Positions 44,382 through 53,340 are shown, counted from the first letter of the stretch. The stretch is 64,000 nucleotides of DNA from Pseudomarimonas salicorniae (GCF_023156535.1 NZ_JALNMH010000002.1:62001-126000); one strand, 5' to 3'. Numbers and translations: made by a program. The notes: generated from the letters alone by a model not told the origin.

Positions 44382-45386
44382 ATGGATCAATCGCCGCGCA
44401 GCGCTTTTCTCTCGTTGGATATCGGCGCTGCCGAGCATGCTTTTTGTTTCGAGGACGGCAATACCAGCAAGGCTGGAAAGGTCGACAGCGCCCCCGAGGA
44501 AGTGCGCCGATTCATCGCTTCCAAGGTGCGAAAGGACAGGCCCCTTCGCGTCATCATGGAGGCGACTGGCATCTACTATCTGGATGCTGCGGTGATCGCC
44601 GCCGAGCTGGGCGCCGAGGTGTTCGTGGTCAACCCAAAGGCCGCCCACAACTTCGCCAAGGCCCTGCAGCAGCGCAGCAAGACCGATGCACTGGACGCCG
44701 CCATGCTGCTGGAATTCGTCAAGCGCATGCCGCTCAAGCGCTGGACTCCGCCGAGCCAAAGTCACTTGGCGCTGCGCTACTACGGCCGCTATCTCACCCA
44801 GCTCACCGAGGACTGTACGGCGGCCAAGAATCGGCTGCACGCGCTGTCCAGCACACAGGCCTGTCCCAAGGCACTGCGTACCGACATGCAGCGCGCTATC
44901 GCCGGCTTGGAACGGCGGATCGACCGCCTCCGAGGCGAGGCGGTGGAGCTGATCCGCGAGGATCCCGACCTGCAGTCCATGTTCGAGGCACTGATCTCGA
45001 TGGTTGGGGTCGCAGAAACCAGCGCCGTCTCCCTGCTCGGTGAACTGGCCGTCCTGCCCCGCGATATGAGCGCCCGGGCCTGCGTATGCCATGCCGGCCT
45101 GGATGTCCGCGTATTCGAGTCAGGGTCCAGCCTGGCCAAGGCGCCGCGCATCACGCGCCACGGCAACAAGTATCTGCGCCGGGCACTGTTCCACCCTGCA
45201 CTGGTTGCCGGCCGGCACGACCCCTACGCCCGCGCGTTCAAGGAGCGCTTGATCGCCCGCGGGAAAAAGAAGATGCAGGCAAACGTGGCGGTCATGAGAA
45301 AGCTGCTCACCGCTGCCTGGACCCTCGTCAAAAGCCCAGAAAAGTACGACGGGAGCAGGCTGTTCCCGAGCCAAGAAATCGCTTGA
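44382..45386 (+). CDS. IS110-family transposase (DEDD recombinase)
   Basis: A 334-residue RNA-guided-type recombinase. The RuvC-like N-terminal domain (DEDD_Tnp_IS110) shows D13 (LSLDIGAAEH), E60 (VIMEATGIYY), D102 and D105 (SKTDALDAAML). The C-terminal Tnp_20 domain has SMVGVAETSAVSLLGEL and the serine region FESGSSLAKAPRITRHGNKYLRR; S247 of ESG is the likely catalytic serine. AAGGAGGT (44367-44374), a perfect ribosome binding site, lies seven bases before the ATG. The frame is open further upstream but overlaps the bridge RNA region. No frameshift or stop is seen, so it is probably active. Confidence 0.95.
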   Translation: MDQSPRSAFLSLDIGAAEHAFCFEDGNTSKAGKVDSAPEEVRRFIASKVRKDRPLRVIMEATGIYYLDAAVIAAELGAEVFVVNPKAAHNFAKALQQRSKTDALDAAMLLEFVKRMPLKRWTPPSQSHLALRYYGRYLTQLTEDCTAAKNRLHALSSTQACPKALRTDMQRAIAGLERRIDRLRGEAVELIREDPDLQSMFEALISMVGVAETSAVSLLGELAVLPRDMSARACVCHAGLDVRVFESGSSLAKAPRITRHGNKYLRRALFHPALVAGRHDPYARAFKERLIARGKKKMQANVAVMRKLLTAAWTLVKSPEKYDGSRLFPSQEIA

Positions 45387-45388
45387 CA
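45383..45388 (+). promoter_or_regulatory. Right-end consensus -35 (TTGACA) of a circle-junction promoter
   Basis: A perfect TTGACA overlaps the transposase stop codon and points out of the element. In the integrated state the -10 position is ATTCGG of the REP tail, which is poor. In a circle the left end supplies TACCTT at 17 bases. Such junction promoters are known for IS110 elements. Confidence 0.6.
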
Positions 45389-45468
45389 GGGAACAGAGTG
45401 TCTACATTCGGGTTCTGCGGAAGGTCTTCTTTGCGCCTGTATCCGCCCGACAACCCGACCCGGGTCGC

Positions 45469-45960
45469 TCAATCCTTGGCGCAGGCCATCAGGTGTACAT
45501 CGACGTACTCGCCTTCGCGCAGTGCGTAGCCACGGGCAGTCCCCTCGACAACGAAGCCCTCCGACTCGTACAGGGCCAGCGCGCCGGCGTTGTCCACATA
45601 ACACTCGAGTTCGATGCGGCGCACGCCCAGCCAGCCGAAGCACTGCGCCTTGGCGGCCCGGACCAGGGCCCGGCCGACGCCCTGGCGGCGAGCATCCTCG
45701 CAGACCGCCATGCCGATATTGGCAACGTGCCGGCGGCGCGCGGCGGTGAACACCTCGATCCCGACCTGCCCAAGCAGCCGCCCCTCACGCAGCGCGACCA
45801 GGCTGGTGAAGTGGTCCGGCGGATTGCCGAGCCGCCGCTCCCAGAGCGTCAGCGAGGGATGCGGCAGCTGCAGGGTCGCCGCAAGGCAGCTCGGCTGCGC
45901 GTAGAGATCACGGATGGCCGGGATGTCGGCCGGTTCGCTGTGGCGGATCTGCAGGGTCAA
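45469..45960 (-). CDS. yhhY: GNAT N-acetyltransferase, YhhY/AaaT-like
   Basis: A 163-residue GNAT acetyltransferase. The acetyl-CoA loop is ARRQGVGRAL. Similarity to E. coli YhhY (AaaT, an L-amino acid N-acetyltransferase) runs along the whole length as remembered: IRHSEPADIPAIRDLYAQP, TLQLPHPS, RRIELECYVDNAGALALYESEGF and YALREGEYVDVHLMA. Substrate is inferred only. The start is TTG with GGGAG (45967-45971) six bases upstream. It ends 66 bases after the IS110 right junction, so the insertion lies just past its 3' end and does not break it. Confidence 0.85.
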   Translation of the reverse strand: MTLQIRHSEPADIPAIRDLYAQPSCLAATLQLPHPSLTLWERRLGNPPDHFTSLVALREGRLLGQVGIEVFTAARRRHVANIGMAVCEDARRQGVGRALVRAAKAQCFGWLGVRRIELECYVDNAGALALYESEGFVVEGTARGYALREGEYVDVHLMACAKD

Positions 45961-46067
45961 GGCGGGCTCCCGAAGGATTGGAGAACGTTCGACCCGGCAT
46001 CATCACCTCGCCGCGGGGGCGCCGGCAACGGCCCTGTGGCGCGGGCGGGAGGGTCGAGAAGACGTTC

Positions 46068-46137
46068 ATAGGGTGCGGCTTGCCGCACCGGGCGTACCGT
46101 CCGAACGCCCATATCGGTGCGCCAAGGCACACCCTAT
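46068..46137. repeat. Family C palindromic repeat, copy C2
   Basis: ATAGGGTGCGGCTTGCCGCA at the left and GTGCGCCAAGGCACACCCTA at the right form the ends. Related to 18591-18662. Confidence 0.7.
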
Positions 46138-46168
46138 AGGCCTTCGCCGGCCCCCAACGGTGCCCGAC

Positions 46169-46265
46169 TGTGGGAGCGCCCTTGGGCGCGACCGCTGCGC
46201 CACGGATTCACCCCAGACCGCTGCCAGAGCGGAACTCCGCGGTCGCGCCCAAGGGCGTTCCCACA
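46169..46265. repeat. Family B REP doublet, copy B2
   Basis: Ninety-seven bases from TGTGGGAGCGCCCTTGGGCG to GGGCGTTCCCACA. The spacer is the reverse complement of that in B1, so this copy is inverted. Confidence 0.85.
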
Positions 46266-46323
46266 ATTCGACTGCGGCAAGGCCTGCGTTGCGGCGCAAA
46301 CCGAACCTTGCAGCGCCGTTGCT

Positions 46324-46388
46324 GTAGGAGCCAGCTTGCTGGCGATCGTCCCGTCCGTGGCGCCTATCGCCAGCAAGCTGGCTCCTAC
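46324..46388. repeat. Family A REP doublet, intact copy A3
   Basis: TGTAGGAGCCAGCTTGCTGG to GGCTCCTAC, followed by GTTCGGCTTTCGCGGAAGGT and CCTCTTCGCGCCC. This downstream tail matches the one beyond the IS110 right end and confirms where that element is inserted. Confidence 0.88.
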
Positions 46389-46431
46389 GTTCGGCTTTCG
46401 CGGAAGGTCCTCTTCGCGCCCGAGCCTGCCA

Positions 46432-49377
46432 TCACCCCTTGCGCGGCGGTGGCGCGGGGCCGGGGGCGGCCTCGACGCGGTTGCGGCCGGCTTCCTTGGC
46501 CCGATAGAGGGCGGCATCGGCAAGCGCGACGAGGTCGGCATGCTCGGTCAGCGCCCCACCCGGGCGGGTCGAGGCGACGCCGATCGAGATCGTCGTGCCT
46601 CCCAGCTCGGCCTCGACCCCGGCACGCAGCGACTCGGCGAGTTCCAGGGCGACTTCCATGGTGGCGCCGGGCATCACCACCAGAAACTCCTCCCCTCCGT
46701 ATCGGGCCACCAGGTCCTCGCTGCGCCGCATGCCGGTGCGCAGGAGGTCGGCCATGCGCCGGATCAGCTCGTCGCCGGCGAGATGGCCCTGGGTATCGTT
46801 GTAGTGCTTGAAGTGGTCGATATCGACCAGCAGCAGGGCCAGCGACCGGCCGCGCTGGACGCAGCGCTCCCAGGCGATGGGCAGGTACTCGTCGAGACGG
46901 CGCCGGTTGGCGATGCCGGTCAGGCCATCAAGATCGGCCATGGTTCGCAGCCGCCGGTTGGCTTCGGCCAGCTCTTCGGTCCGGCTGACCACCTGCTGCT
47001 CCAGCAGGGCGTTCTGCCGCGAGATCCGCCGGGTGCGGCCGCGAGCCGCGGCGCGCAGTGTGAGGGCGAGGCCGGCCAGAAACAGCAGCGCCGCGGCCAG
47101 ACGGACGTCCGAGCGCTCGAACCAGCGCGGGTGCACCTGCAGCGTGTACGGCCTCATCCGCGAGATCCGTCCGGCGCTGTCGCGCGCCTCGACCTCCAGC
47201 GTGTAACGCCCGGGCGCCAGCCCGAAGTAGGTGTAGGCGTTGGACGGTTCCCAGTCCGAGAAACCGCTCTCCTGGCCAACCAGCCGGCCGCGATAGCGCA
47301 TGGCTCCGGGCTGGTCCAGGTCGATCGCGGCGAAGCGGAAATAGGTCGCGCCGCCCGCCATCACGACCTCGGGCACCCCCTCGGGTGCCAGCGGCAGATG
47401 CCGGATGCCGCGACCGGCCTCCTCGACCCAGACCTCGCGCAGGCGCACCGGCGGCGCCCCCTGTGCGCCGGCCTCGCGCCCGGGGCGGTGGATCAGCAGG
47501 GCATGGTCGGAAACCAGCAGCAGCCCGTCACCGTGCAGCCGGGCGTCGAGGATGGCACCGCGCCGCAGGCGCCCGGCCGGATGCTCCTGCCAGCCCGATT
47601 CGCCGCGCTCGAGCACCCGGTAGTGGCTCCAGGCGAAGCGTGGCTCGCCCTCCTGCAGGAGAATCCGCAGCACCTCCTCGCGGCCGCGCAGGGCTTCGAG
47701 GCCATCCAGTTCGACTTGTTCGAACCCCGACTCGGGCGTGCCCTGCCAGAACCCGCGCGCGGTGCTGAGCAGCAGTTCCCCGTCGTCCATGCCGACCAGG
47801 CTGAGGCTGGCGACGGGGCCACAGGCCACCTGCAGGCGGACGTCCAGGCGCTCGCCCTGCCAGCTTCCACTCGCCGGATCGAGCGCGTAGCGCCAGAGCC
47901 CATGCCGCTCGCTGCCCGCCAGCACGCTGCCGTCGGGACGCTCGACCAGGCTGTTCAGCCTGACTGCGAGATCGGGCCGGGCAGCTGCGGACAGCGACGG
48001 ACGCTCGCCGCCAAGATCGACGTGGCGCAGCCCGAACTCGGTGCCGACCAGCACCCGGCCGGGCGCCACCTGCGAGCGAACCAGCAGGCGCGGATAGCTG
48101 AAGCCCGGGCTCAGAGGCTGTGCCTGGTCCTGGTCGATCAGGACCAGCTTTCGCGCCCGGGCCAGCAGCGCTCGCCCGGCATCCAGCGGATGCAGGGCCT
48201 GGAGGCCGAATTCGGCCCAGCGCGTCCCGCCGAGCGTGACCGCGCGGTGCGGACCCGAGTCGTTCAGCGGGCGGGCGCCCGCGCTGCCCAGCAGCCACCA
48301 GCGATCCTTCCAGGCCGCGACCGCGGCCAGCGAGCCCTCGACCCCATGCTCTTCGCCGATCAGGGTCCAGGCGCTGGGCCAGCGCAGGTGGTAGACACCG
48401 CTATCGGAGGAGATCAGCAGGCCGCCCGAGCCGCTCTCGGCAATGCCGGAAAGAAATTCGTGCCCGAGCTGGAATCGCCGCGCGGCGGAGAGGTCGCCCT
48501 GGAGTTCGAACACACCTCCGTTTGCGGAGGCGAACCACAGCGTGCCATCGCTGCGCGCCAGCGAGGATTCAAGCGACGAAGGGGCCGGCATCGGCTCGGG
48601 CAGGACGATGGCCTCGGCCTCGCCCTCGCGGTTGAAGGCCCACCATTGTTCGTCGACGCCAAAGCCGAGCACCCGCCCGTCGGCAAGCGGCAGAAGGCCG
48701 AAGAGCAGTTCGCGAGGACCGGGCGCGGGACCCAGCGCCTGCCAGTCCTCCCCCTGACGCCGGCGCAGGCCCTCGCCGCGGAACTGCAGCCAGGTCTCAC
48801 CGCCGACCCGGGCCATTGCCCCGAACCGGCCGGTATGCTTCCAGTGCCGCGTCGCGCCATCTTCCGGGCGCCAGCAGAACAGGTCGACCAGCGCCTTGAA
48901 GTAGACGCACTCCGGCGTCACCTGCAGGTCCCAGATGTCGGCGAACTCGCGTCCCGCCAGCGCCCCGGCAAATTCAGCGGTGAGATCGCGGTAGCTGACC
49001 GTGCCGGCGGCGTCGGTCTCGAGATAGCCGAAGGCGTTGTAGCCACCGACATAGATCCGACCGTCCTCGGCCACCGCCAGCGACCGCACAAGCTCGTGGT
49101 TGGGCAGACGCCACAGCCGCCAGCCCTCGCCGTCGAACTCCAGCACGCCCTCGGCATTGCCGATCCAGATCCGTCCGCTCGGGCCCTCGGCCACGGCATA
49201 GTGGCTGGGGTAGACGGGCAGGTCCGGCCGGTGCAGGGCGAAGGGCGGACTGCCCAGCGGCAACGGAGGCAGGGCCAGGGCCGCAATCGGCAGGCCCACC
49301 AGCAGCGCACACAGCGCCTGCCGGATCGGTCGAGGAATCGCCCGCGCGAACCCCCGCTGCCCCTGTTCGCTGGCCAC
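46432..49377 (-). CDS. Two-component-propeller (Reg_prop) sensor diguanylate cyclase
   Basis: A 981-residue membrane protein. After a signal/anchor helix (ALCALLVGLPIAALALPPL) comes a long periplasmic region of beta-propeller repeats (GRIWIGNAEGVLEFDGEGW, GRIYVGGYNAFGYLETD, GTLWFASANGGVFELQGD) and a Y_Y_Y-type domain (YRGRLVGQESGFSDWEPSNAYTYFGLAPGRYTLEV). A transmembrane helix (VRLAAALLFLAGLALTL), coiled coil and GGDEF domain follow, with intact YGGEEFLVV and DIDHFKHYNDTQGH. It should make c-di-GMP in response to an extracytoplasmic ligand. GTG at 49377 was chosen for GGAGG (49383-49387) five bases upstream; an ATG at 49419 is possible. Confidence 0.88.
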   Translation of the reverse strand: MASEQGQRGFARAIPRPIRQALCALLVGLPIAALALPPLPLGSPPFALHRPDLPVYPSHYAVAEGPSGRIWIGNAEGVLEFDGEGWRLWRLPNHELVRSLAVAEDGRIYVGGYNAFGYLETDAAGTVSYRDLTAEFAGALAGREFADIWDLQVTPECVYFKALVDLFCWRPEDGATRHWKHTGRFGAMARVGGETWLQFRGEGLRRRQGEDWQALGPAPGPRELLFGLLPLADGRVLGFGVDEQWWAFNREGEAEAIVLPEPMPAPSSLESSLARSDGTLWFASANGGVFELQGDLSAARRFQLGHEFLSGIAESGSGGLLISSDSGVYHLRWPSAWTLIGEEHGVEGSLAAVAAWKDRWWLLGSAGARPLNDSGPHRAVTLGGTRWAEFGLQALHPLDAGRALLARARKLVLIDQDQAQPLSPGFSYPRLLVRSQVAPGRVLVGTEFGLRHVDLGGERPSLSAAARPDLAVRLNSLVERPDGSVLAGSERHGLWRYALDPASGSWQGERLDVRLQVACGPVASLSLVGMDDGELLLSTARGFWQGTPESGFEQVELDGLEALRGREEVLRILLQEGEPRFAWSHYRVLERGESGWQEHPAGRLRRGAILDARLHGDGLLLVSDHALLIHRPGREAGAQGAPPVRLREVWVEEAGRGIRHLPLAPEGVPEVVMAGGATYFRFAAIDLDQPGAMRYRGRLVGQESGFSDWEPSNAYTYFGLAPGRYTLEVEARDSAGRISRMRPYTLQVHPRWFERSDVRLAAALLFLAGLALTLRAAARGRTRRISRQNALLEQQVVSRTEELAEANRRLRTMADLDGLTGIANRRRLDEYLPIAWERCVQRGRSLALLLVDIDHFKHYNDTQGHLAGDELIRRMADLLRTGMRRSEDLVARYGGEEFLVVMPGATMEVALELAESLRAGVEAELGGTTISIGVASTRPGGALTEHADLVALADAALYRAKEAGRNRVEAAPGPAPPPRKG

Positions 49378-49527
49378 TGCGTCCTCCGGGCCTGCCCTGG
49401 ATTCCTCCCAACCTACCATCCGGAGGCGCCGGGACAAGCCCCCGGCCCGCCGCGATCGGTCAACGCGAGCACGGCCGGGGCGGCCCTTCGCATCGCCTGC
49501 AGGTCGACTGGGCGACGCTTTCCGGGC

Positions 49528-50007
49528 ATGGATCTCCCGGGCCTCCGCCTCATTCTCTGTCTCCTGCTCGGCGCGGCCCTGCTGCCGGCCGGCCTCGCGC
49601 CCGCCCTGGGCGGGCCGCTGGCGGACTGGCGGTGGCAGGCGCGGTTGCTGCTGGTCTTCGCCCCGGACGCGACGCATCCCGATCTGCTGCGCCAGCGCGA
49701 GCTGGTGGCCGGCGCGGCCGCCGGCGCCCGCGAGCGCGAGCTGCTGGTGATCGAGGTGGCCGGCGACGAGGTCACCCCGGCGCCGGGCGGGACGGCACCC
49801 GCCGCGGCGGACCTGCGACGTCATTTCAGCGTCCCCGCCACGGACTTCGCCGTGCTTCTGGTCGGCAAGGATGGCGGCGTCAAGCAGCGCGCACAGTCAG
49901 CGCTCGAGGCCTGCGCGCTGTTCGCGCGGATCGACCTGATGCCCATGCGGCGCCGCGAATCGGGCGGGTCCGGCGGCGCCTGTCCGGAGCAGGCGACCGC
50001 GGATTGA
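49528..50007 (+). CDS. DUF4174 domain protein, exported
   Basis: A 159-residue protein with a signal peptide (LRLILCLLLGAALLPAGLA). The body resembles DUF4174: WQARLLLVFAPDATHPDLLRQREL at the start and FAVLLVGKDGGVKQRAQSALEACALFARIDLMPMRRRE near the end, a thioredoxin-like pattern without the CxxC. Function unknown. Divergent from the Reg_prop gene with 150 bases between, and convergent with the amidohydrolase gene. The ribosome binding site is weak. Confidence 0.78.
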   Translation: MDLPGLRLILCLLLGAALLPAGLAPALGGPLADWRWQARLLLVFAPDATHPDLLRQRELVAGAAAGARERELLVIEVAGDEVTPAPGGTAPAAADLRRHFSVPATDFAVLLVGKDGGVKQRAQSALEACALFARIDLMPMRRRESGGSGGACPEQATAD

Positions 50008-50043
50008 GTGGCCGGGCGGGCAGGCGCCCGCCCGGCAGCCGGC

Positions 50044-53000
50044 TCAGTGGCGGTGGTTGCCCTTCGGGCAGTGGCAGACCGCGGTCGGTCCGTAGTTCAG
50101 TCCGAAGCTCTGCGCGGCGCGGTGGCGCTGCCAGTGGAAGGTCGGCGCCGGGGCCTCGCGGCCGCCGATCTCGGCCATGGTCGCGGTGTCGAACAGGCGG
50201 CCGTTGACCATCACGTGGGTGGTGTCGTCGGTATCGCGGATGTCCTCCAGCGGATTGCCGTCGACCACCACCAGATCGGCGCGCTTGCCGGGCTCCAGCG
50301 AGCCGAGTTGCTTGCCGAATCCGAGGTAGTCGGCACCGTCGATGGTCGCCGCGCGCAGGGCCTCGAAGTTGCTGAAGCCCCCCTGGACCAGCATCCAGGT
50401 CTCCCAGTGCGGGGCGAGGCCCTGCATCTGACCATGTCCGCCGACCTGGATCTTGACCCCTGCGTCGCGCAGCACCTTGGCCGCCCTGGCCACCTCGATG
50501 TGGTAGTAGTCCCAGTCCGGCGCGATCTCGCGGCGGATCGACTGCGCCGCCAGCGTCTCGCGCGGGAAGAAGCGGTTGAGCTTCTCGTCCTCGAAGACGT
50601 TGTCGCGCGAGTAGAACCAGCGCTCGCCGGAGAGCCCGCCGTAGCTGACCACCAGGGTCGGCGTGTTGCGCACGTCGGTCTGTGCCATCAGCTGGACGAC
50701 GTCCTTGTACAGCGGCGCGATCGGCAGGTTGTGCTCGATGCCGGTGGCGCCGTCGAGCACCATCGGGATGTTGTGGAAGAAGGTGGCGCCGCCCTCCTCG
50801 ACCACCAGCATCTCCAGCTCGCGGGCGGCCTGGTTGATCTGCTGGTGCTGGTTGCGCCGCGGCTGGTTGTAGCTCTTCACCGAGAAGGCGCCCAGCGCCT
50901 TCATCCGGCGCAGGTGCGAGCGGGCGTCATCCAGCGAATCGACCACCGCCTTGAAGTCGAAGTCAGCGCCGTAAAGGATGGTGCCGGTCGACATCACCCG
51001 CGGGCCGACCATTTCGCCGGTCTTGACCAGCTCGCTCTGCGAGAACACGAACTCGTTGCTCGCGCTCGGGTCGTGCATGGTGGTGACGCCGAAAGCGAGG
51101 TTGGCGTAGTAGGCCCAGTTCTGCTGCGGAATCACGCCGCCGCCGAAGTGCGCGGCATGGGCATGGGCATCGACGATGCCGGGGAAAACGGTCTTGCCCG
51201 AGACGTCGATCACCCGCGTGCCGTCCGGCACCCGGACCTCGCTGCGCGGTCCGACCGCGACGATCTCGTCGCCGGCCACCAGCACCACGCCGTCCTCGAT
51301 CACCTCCTGGGTGTTCTCGGCATCGCGCATGGTGATCACCCGGCCGCCGACCAGGGCGACCCGGCCCTCGGGCTGGTAGACCGGCTGTGAGAGGCCCAGC
51401 TCGACGCCGCGCAGGTCGGCGGGTTTGGGCAGGGTCTTGGGCGCGTCCGGCAGGAAGGCGAAGGCGTCCTTCAGATCGCGGGTGTAGTACTGGTTGCCGA
51501 CCGTCCAGTGCAGGCTGTCGGAGTCGCTCCAGTGCAGGTAGGAGCCGGCGTCGTGGCTGATCTTCGCCACCGGTACGGCCTTGCTGTCCTTGGACAGCTC
51601 GACGCTGCCGCCGGTCGCCGGCAGCGGCGCGACGTAGGCATTGAACAGCTCGCTGAAGGCAATCCAGCGGCCGTCCGGGCTGAGGCTGACCGCGTCCGGA
51701 TACTTGAAGCTGAAGTGCTGACGCGGCTCCTCGCCGGCAAGGCCGACGCTCATCAGCTTGCGGCCGGATTCCTTGTTGGTGAAACTCCCGGTGAAGTAGA
51801 ACACGCGATTGCCATCGGCATTGAACTGCGGATCGCGACCCTCGCGGGCGATGCGGGCCGGCGCTTTGGAGTCGCCGCGCAGCAGGTAGATGCCGGGGTC
51901 CTTGGCCCAGACCCGACCGGTCAGCTCGCTGCCCGAGGTCTTTGCATAGACCACGTCGCGGCCGTTGGGCGCGTAGCGCGGCCCGTAGAAATAGCCGCTG
52001 CCGGTCGGCAGCTCGCGCTCGCTGCCGCTGGCGAGATCGCGCTCGATCACGCGCACCAGGTCGGCATCGTTCCAGCGGGTGTAGACCAGCTTGCGGCCAT
52101 CCGGGCTGAAGCTCGGCTGGTACTCGAAGTCCGCCGCCTGCGTGGTCAGCCGCTGCGGCTTGCCGCTGGGCATGGTTCGCGTCCACAGCTTGCCGACGGC
52201 GTGGAAGACCACGAGACGACCGTCCGGCGAGGTGGCGACGTCGCGGATCATCTTCGGCGCGAACACGCTGTCATCGAGCTTCTGCTCGAAGCGCAGCGGC
52301 TCGGCGACCTTCTGCTCGACCTCGGCGGTGAAGGGGATACGGCTGGCCTCGCCGGAGCCGGCATCGACCTTCCAGAAGCCGCCCTGGGCCCAGACCACCA
52401 GAGCTGAGCCGTCCGGCAGCCAGTCGTAGTTCGGATACGGCCCGAAGATCGCCCAGCCTTCCTGCTGGTCGTGGCTCATGCCGTCCCAGAGCGGACGCAC
52501 CACGCCGGACTCGAGGTCGAGCAGGTGCAGCACCGACTTGTCGCGCACGCGCTTGACGAAGGCCAGGCTGCGGCCGTCCGGCGAGGGCTGCGGGCGCACC
52601 GCGCCGCCGGGCGAGCGGACCACGTCATCGACCTCGCCGCTCTCGCGATCGAGGCGGCGGATCGCATAGATCAGGCCGTGCGGATCCTTGTTGTACTGGA
52701 AGGACGGGCCGGGGCTGACGTCCTCGGAGAAGTAGACGTAGCGGCCGTCCGGGCTGACCGCCGGCTCGCCCTGGTCCTGCTGGTCGTTCTTCTGCTTGGT
52801 CAGCTGCAGGCCGGCGTGGCCGCCGGACACGTGGTACATCCAAAGCTCGCCGGCACCCGCCGAGCGCATGCCGGTGAAGTGCTTGCGGCCGATCAGGTAC
52901 TCGCCGTCGGCGGTCCAGGCCGGATTGTTCAGCAGGCGGAAGTCCTCCTTGCTGACCTGCACCGGATTCTTGCCGTCGACGTCGATGCGCCAGAGGTTGT

Positions 53001-53340
53001 TGGCGCCGTCTCGGTCGGAGGTGAAGGCGACCTGCCGGCCGTCCGGAGAGAAGCGCGGCTGCACGTCGAAGACACGCCCCGAGGTCAGCCGCGTCGCCTT
53101 GCCGCCCTCGATCGGCAGCAGATAGAGGTCGCCCAACAGGTCGAACACGATGCGCCGGCCGTCCGGCGACACGTCGAGGTTCATCCAGGTGCCCTCGTCG
53201 GTGTCGAAGCGGATGGTCTTCGACGCGGCCAAGCTGGTCTCGACCGACCACTCGTCCTTCTTGTCATCCTTCTTCGCCGCCAGCGCGGCGGGCGGCAGGA
53301 GGGCGGCGGCAAGGGCAAGACAGAGCAGGCGCGGCGTCAT
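50044..53340 (-). CDS. Exported TolB-like propeller-amidohydrolase fusion protein
   Basis: A 1098-residue exported protein. The signal peptide is LLCLALAAALLPPAALA. Residues ~30-650 are PD40/WD40-like TolB propeller repeats (SPDGRRIVFDLLGDLYLLP, FSPDGRQVAFTSDRDGANNLW and many more). The C-terminal third is an amidohydrolase barrel: GRVITMRDAENTQEVIEDGVVLV, the metal motif DAHAHAAHFGG, VGGHGQMQGLAPHWE and the closing LGSLEPGKRADLVVVDGNPLEDI. It is likely a peptidase or imidase acting outside the cytoplasm; the substrate is unknown. The His-rich tail HCPKGNHRH may bind metal. GGAG lies eight bases upstream of the ATG. Confidence 0.88.
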   Translation of the reverse strand: MTPRLLCLALAAALLPPAALAAKKDDKKDEWSVETSLAASKTIRFDTDEGTWMNLDVSPDGRRIVFDLLGDLYLLPIEGGKATRLTSGRVFDVQPRFSPDGRQVAFTSDRDGANNLWRIDVDGKNPVQVSKEDFRLLNNPAWTADGEYLIGRKHFTGMRSAGAGELWMYHVSGGHAGLQLTKQKNDQQDQGEPAVSPDGRYVYFSEDVSPGPSFQYNKDPHGLIYAIRRLDRESGEVDDVVRSPGGAVRPQPSPDGRSLAFVKRVRDKSVLHLLDLESGVVRPLWDGMSHDQQEGWAIFGPYPNYDWLPDGSALVVWAQGGFWKVDAGSGEASRIPFTAEVEQKVAEPLRFEQKLDDSVFAPKMIRDVATSPDGRLVVFHAVGKLWTRTMPSGKPQRLTTQAADFEYQPSFSPDGRKLVYTRWNDADLVRVIERDLASGSERELPTGSGYFYGPRYAPNGRDVVYAKTSGSELTGRVWAKDPGIYLLRGDSKAPARIAREGRDPQFNADGNRVFYFTGSFTNKESGRKLMSVGLAGEEPRQHFSFKYPDAVSLSPDGRWIAFSELFNAYVAPLPATGGSVELSKDSKAVPVAKISHDAGSYLHWSDSDSLHWTVGNQYYTRDLKDAFAFLPDAPKTLPKPADLRGVELGLSQPVYQPEGRVALVGGRVITMRDAENTQEVIEDGVVLVAGDEIVAVGPRSEVRVPDGTRVIDVSGKTVFPGIVDAHAHAAHFGGGVIPQQNWAYYANLAFGVTTMHDPSASNEFVFSQSELVKTGEMVGPRVMSTGTILYGADFDFKAVVDSLDDARSHLRRMKALGAFSVKSYNQPRRNQHQQINQAARELEMLVVEEGGATFFHNIPMVLDGATGIEHNLPIAPLYKDVVQLMAQTDVRNTPTLVVSYGGLSGERWFYSRDNVFEDEKLNRFFPRETLAAQSIRREIAPDWDYYHIEVARAAKVLRDAGVKIQVGGHGQMQGLAPHWETWMLVQGGFSNFEALRAATIDGADYLGFGKQLGSLEPGKRADLVVVDGNPLEDIRDTDDTTHVMVNGRLFDTATMAEIGGREAPAPTFHWQRHRAAQSFGLNYGPTAVCHCPKGNHRH

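Larger units (their letters stand above)
44138..45401 (+). mobile_element. IS110-family insertion sequence in a REP element
   Basis: A 1264-base element flanked on both sides by the dinucleotide CT (44136-44137 and 45402-45403), one copy being the core of the target. There are no terminal inverted repeats or longer target duplications, as expected for IS110. It consists of a 244-base non-coding left end, a 334-codon transposase gene and a 15-base right end. Copies A1 and A3 of the same REP give the empty-site sequence, GGCTCCT-AC followed by ATTCGG or GTTCGG-like tail, fixing both junctions. Size and layout match IS621, which also targets REP sequences with a CT core (recalled from the literature). 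Confidence 0.92.
45961..46431. other. Intergenic region packed with three REP families
   Basis: No gene is supported in these 471 bases. They hold family C copy C2, family B copy B2 and family A copy A3, back to back. Confidence 0.75.

Noticed and set aside
46117-49527. Long open frame on the plus strand opposite the Reg_prop diguanylate cyclase gene
   Set aside because: It lacks recognisable domains and arises from high-GC antisense bias; only its last 159 codons (DUF4174) are a real gene with its own start.
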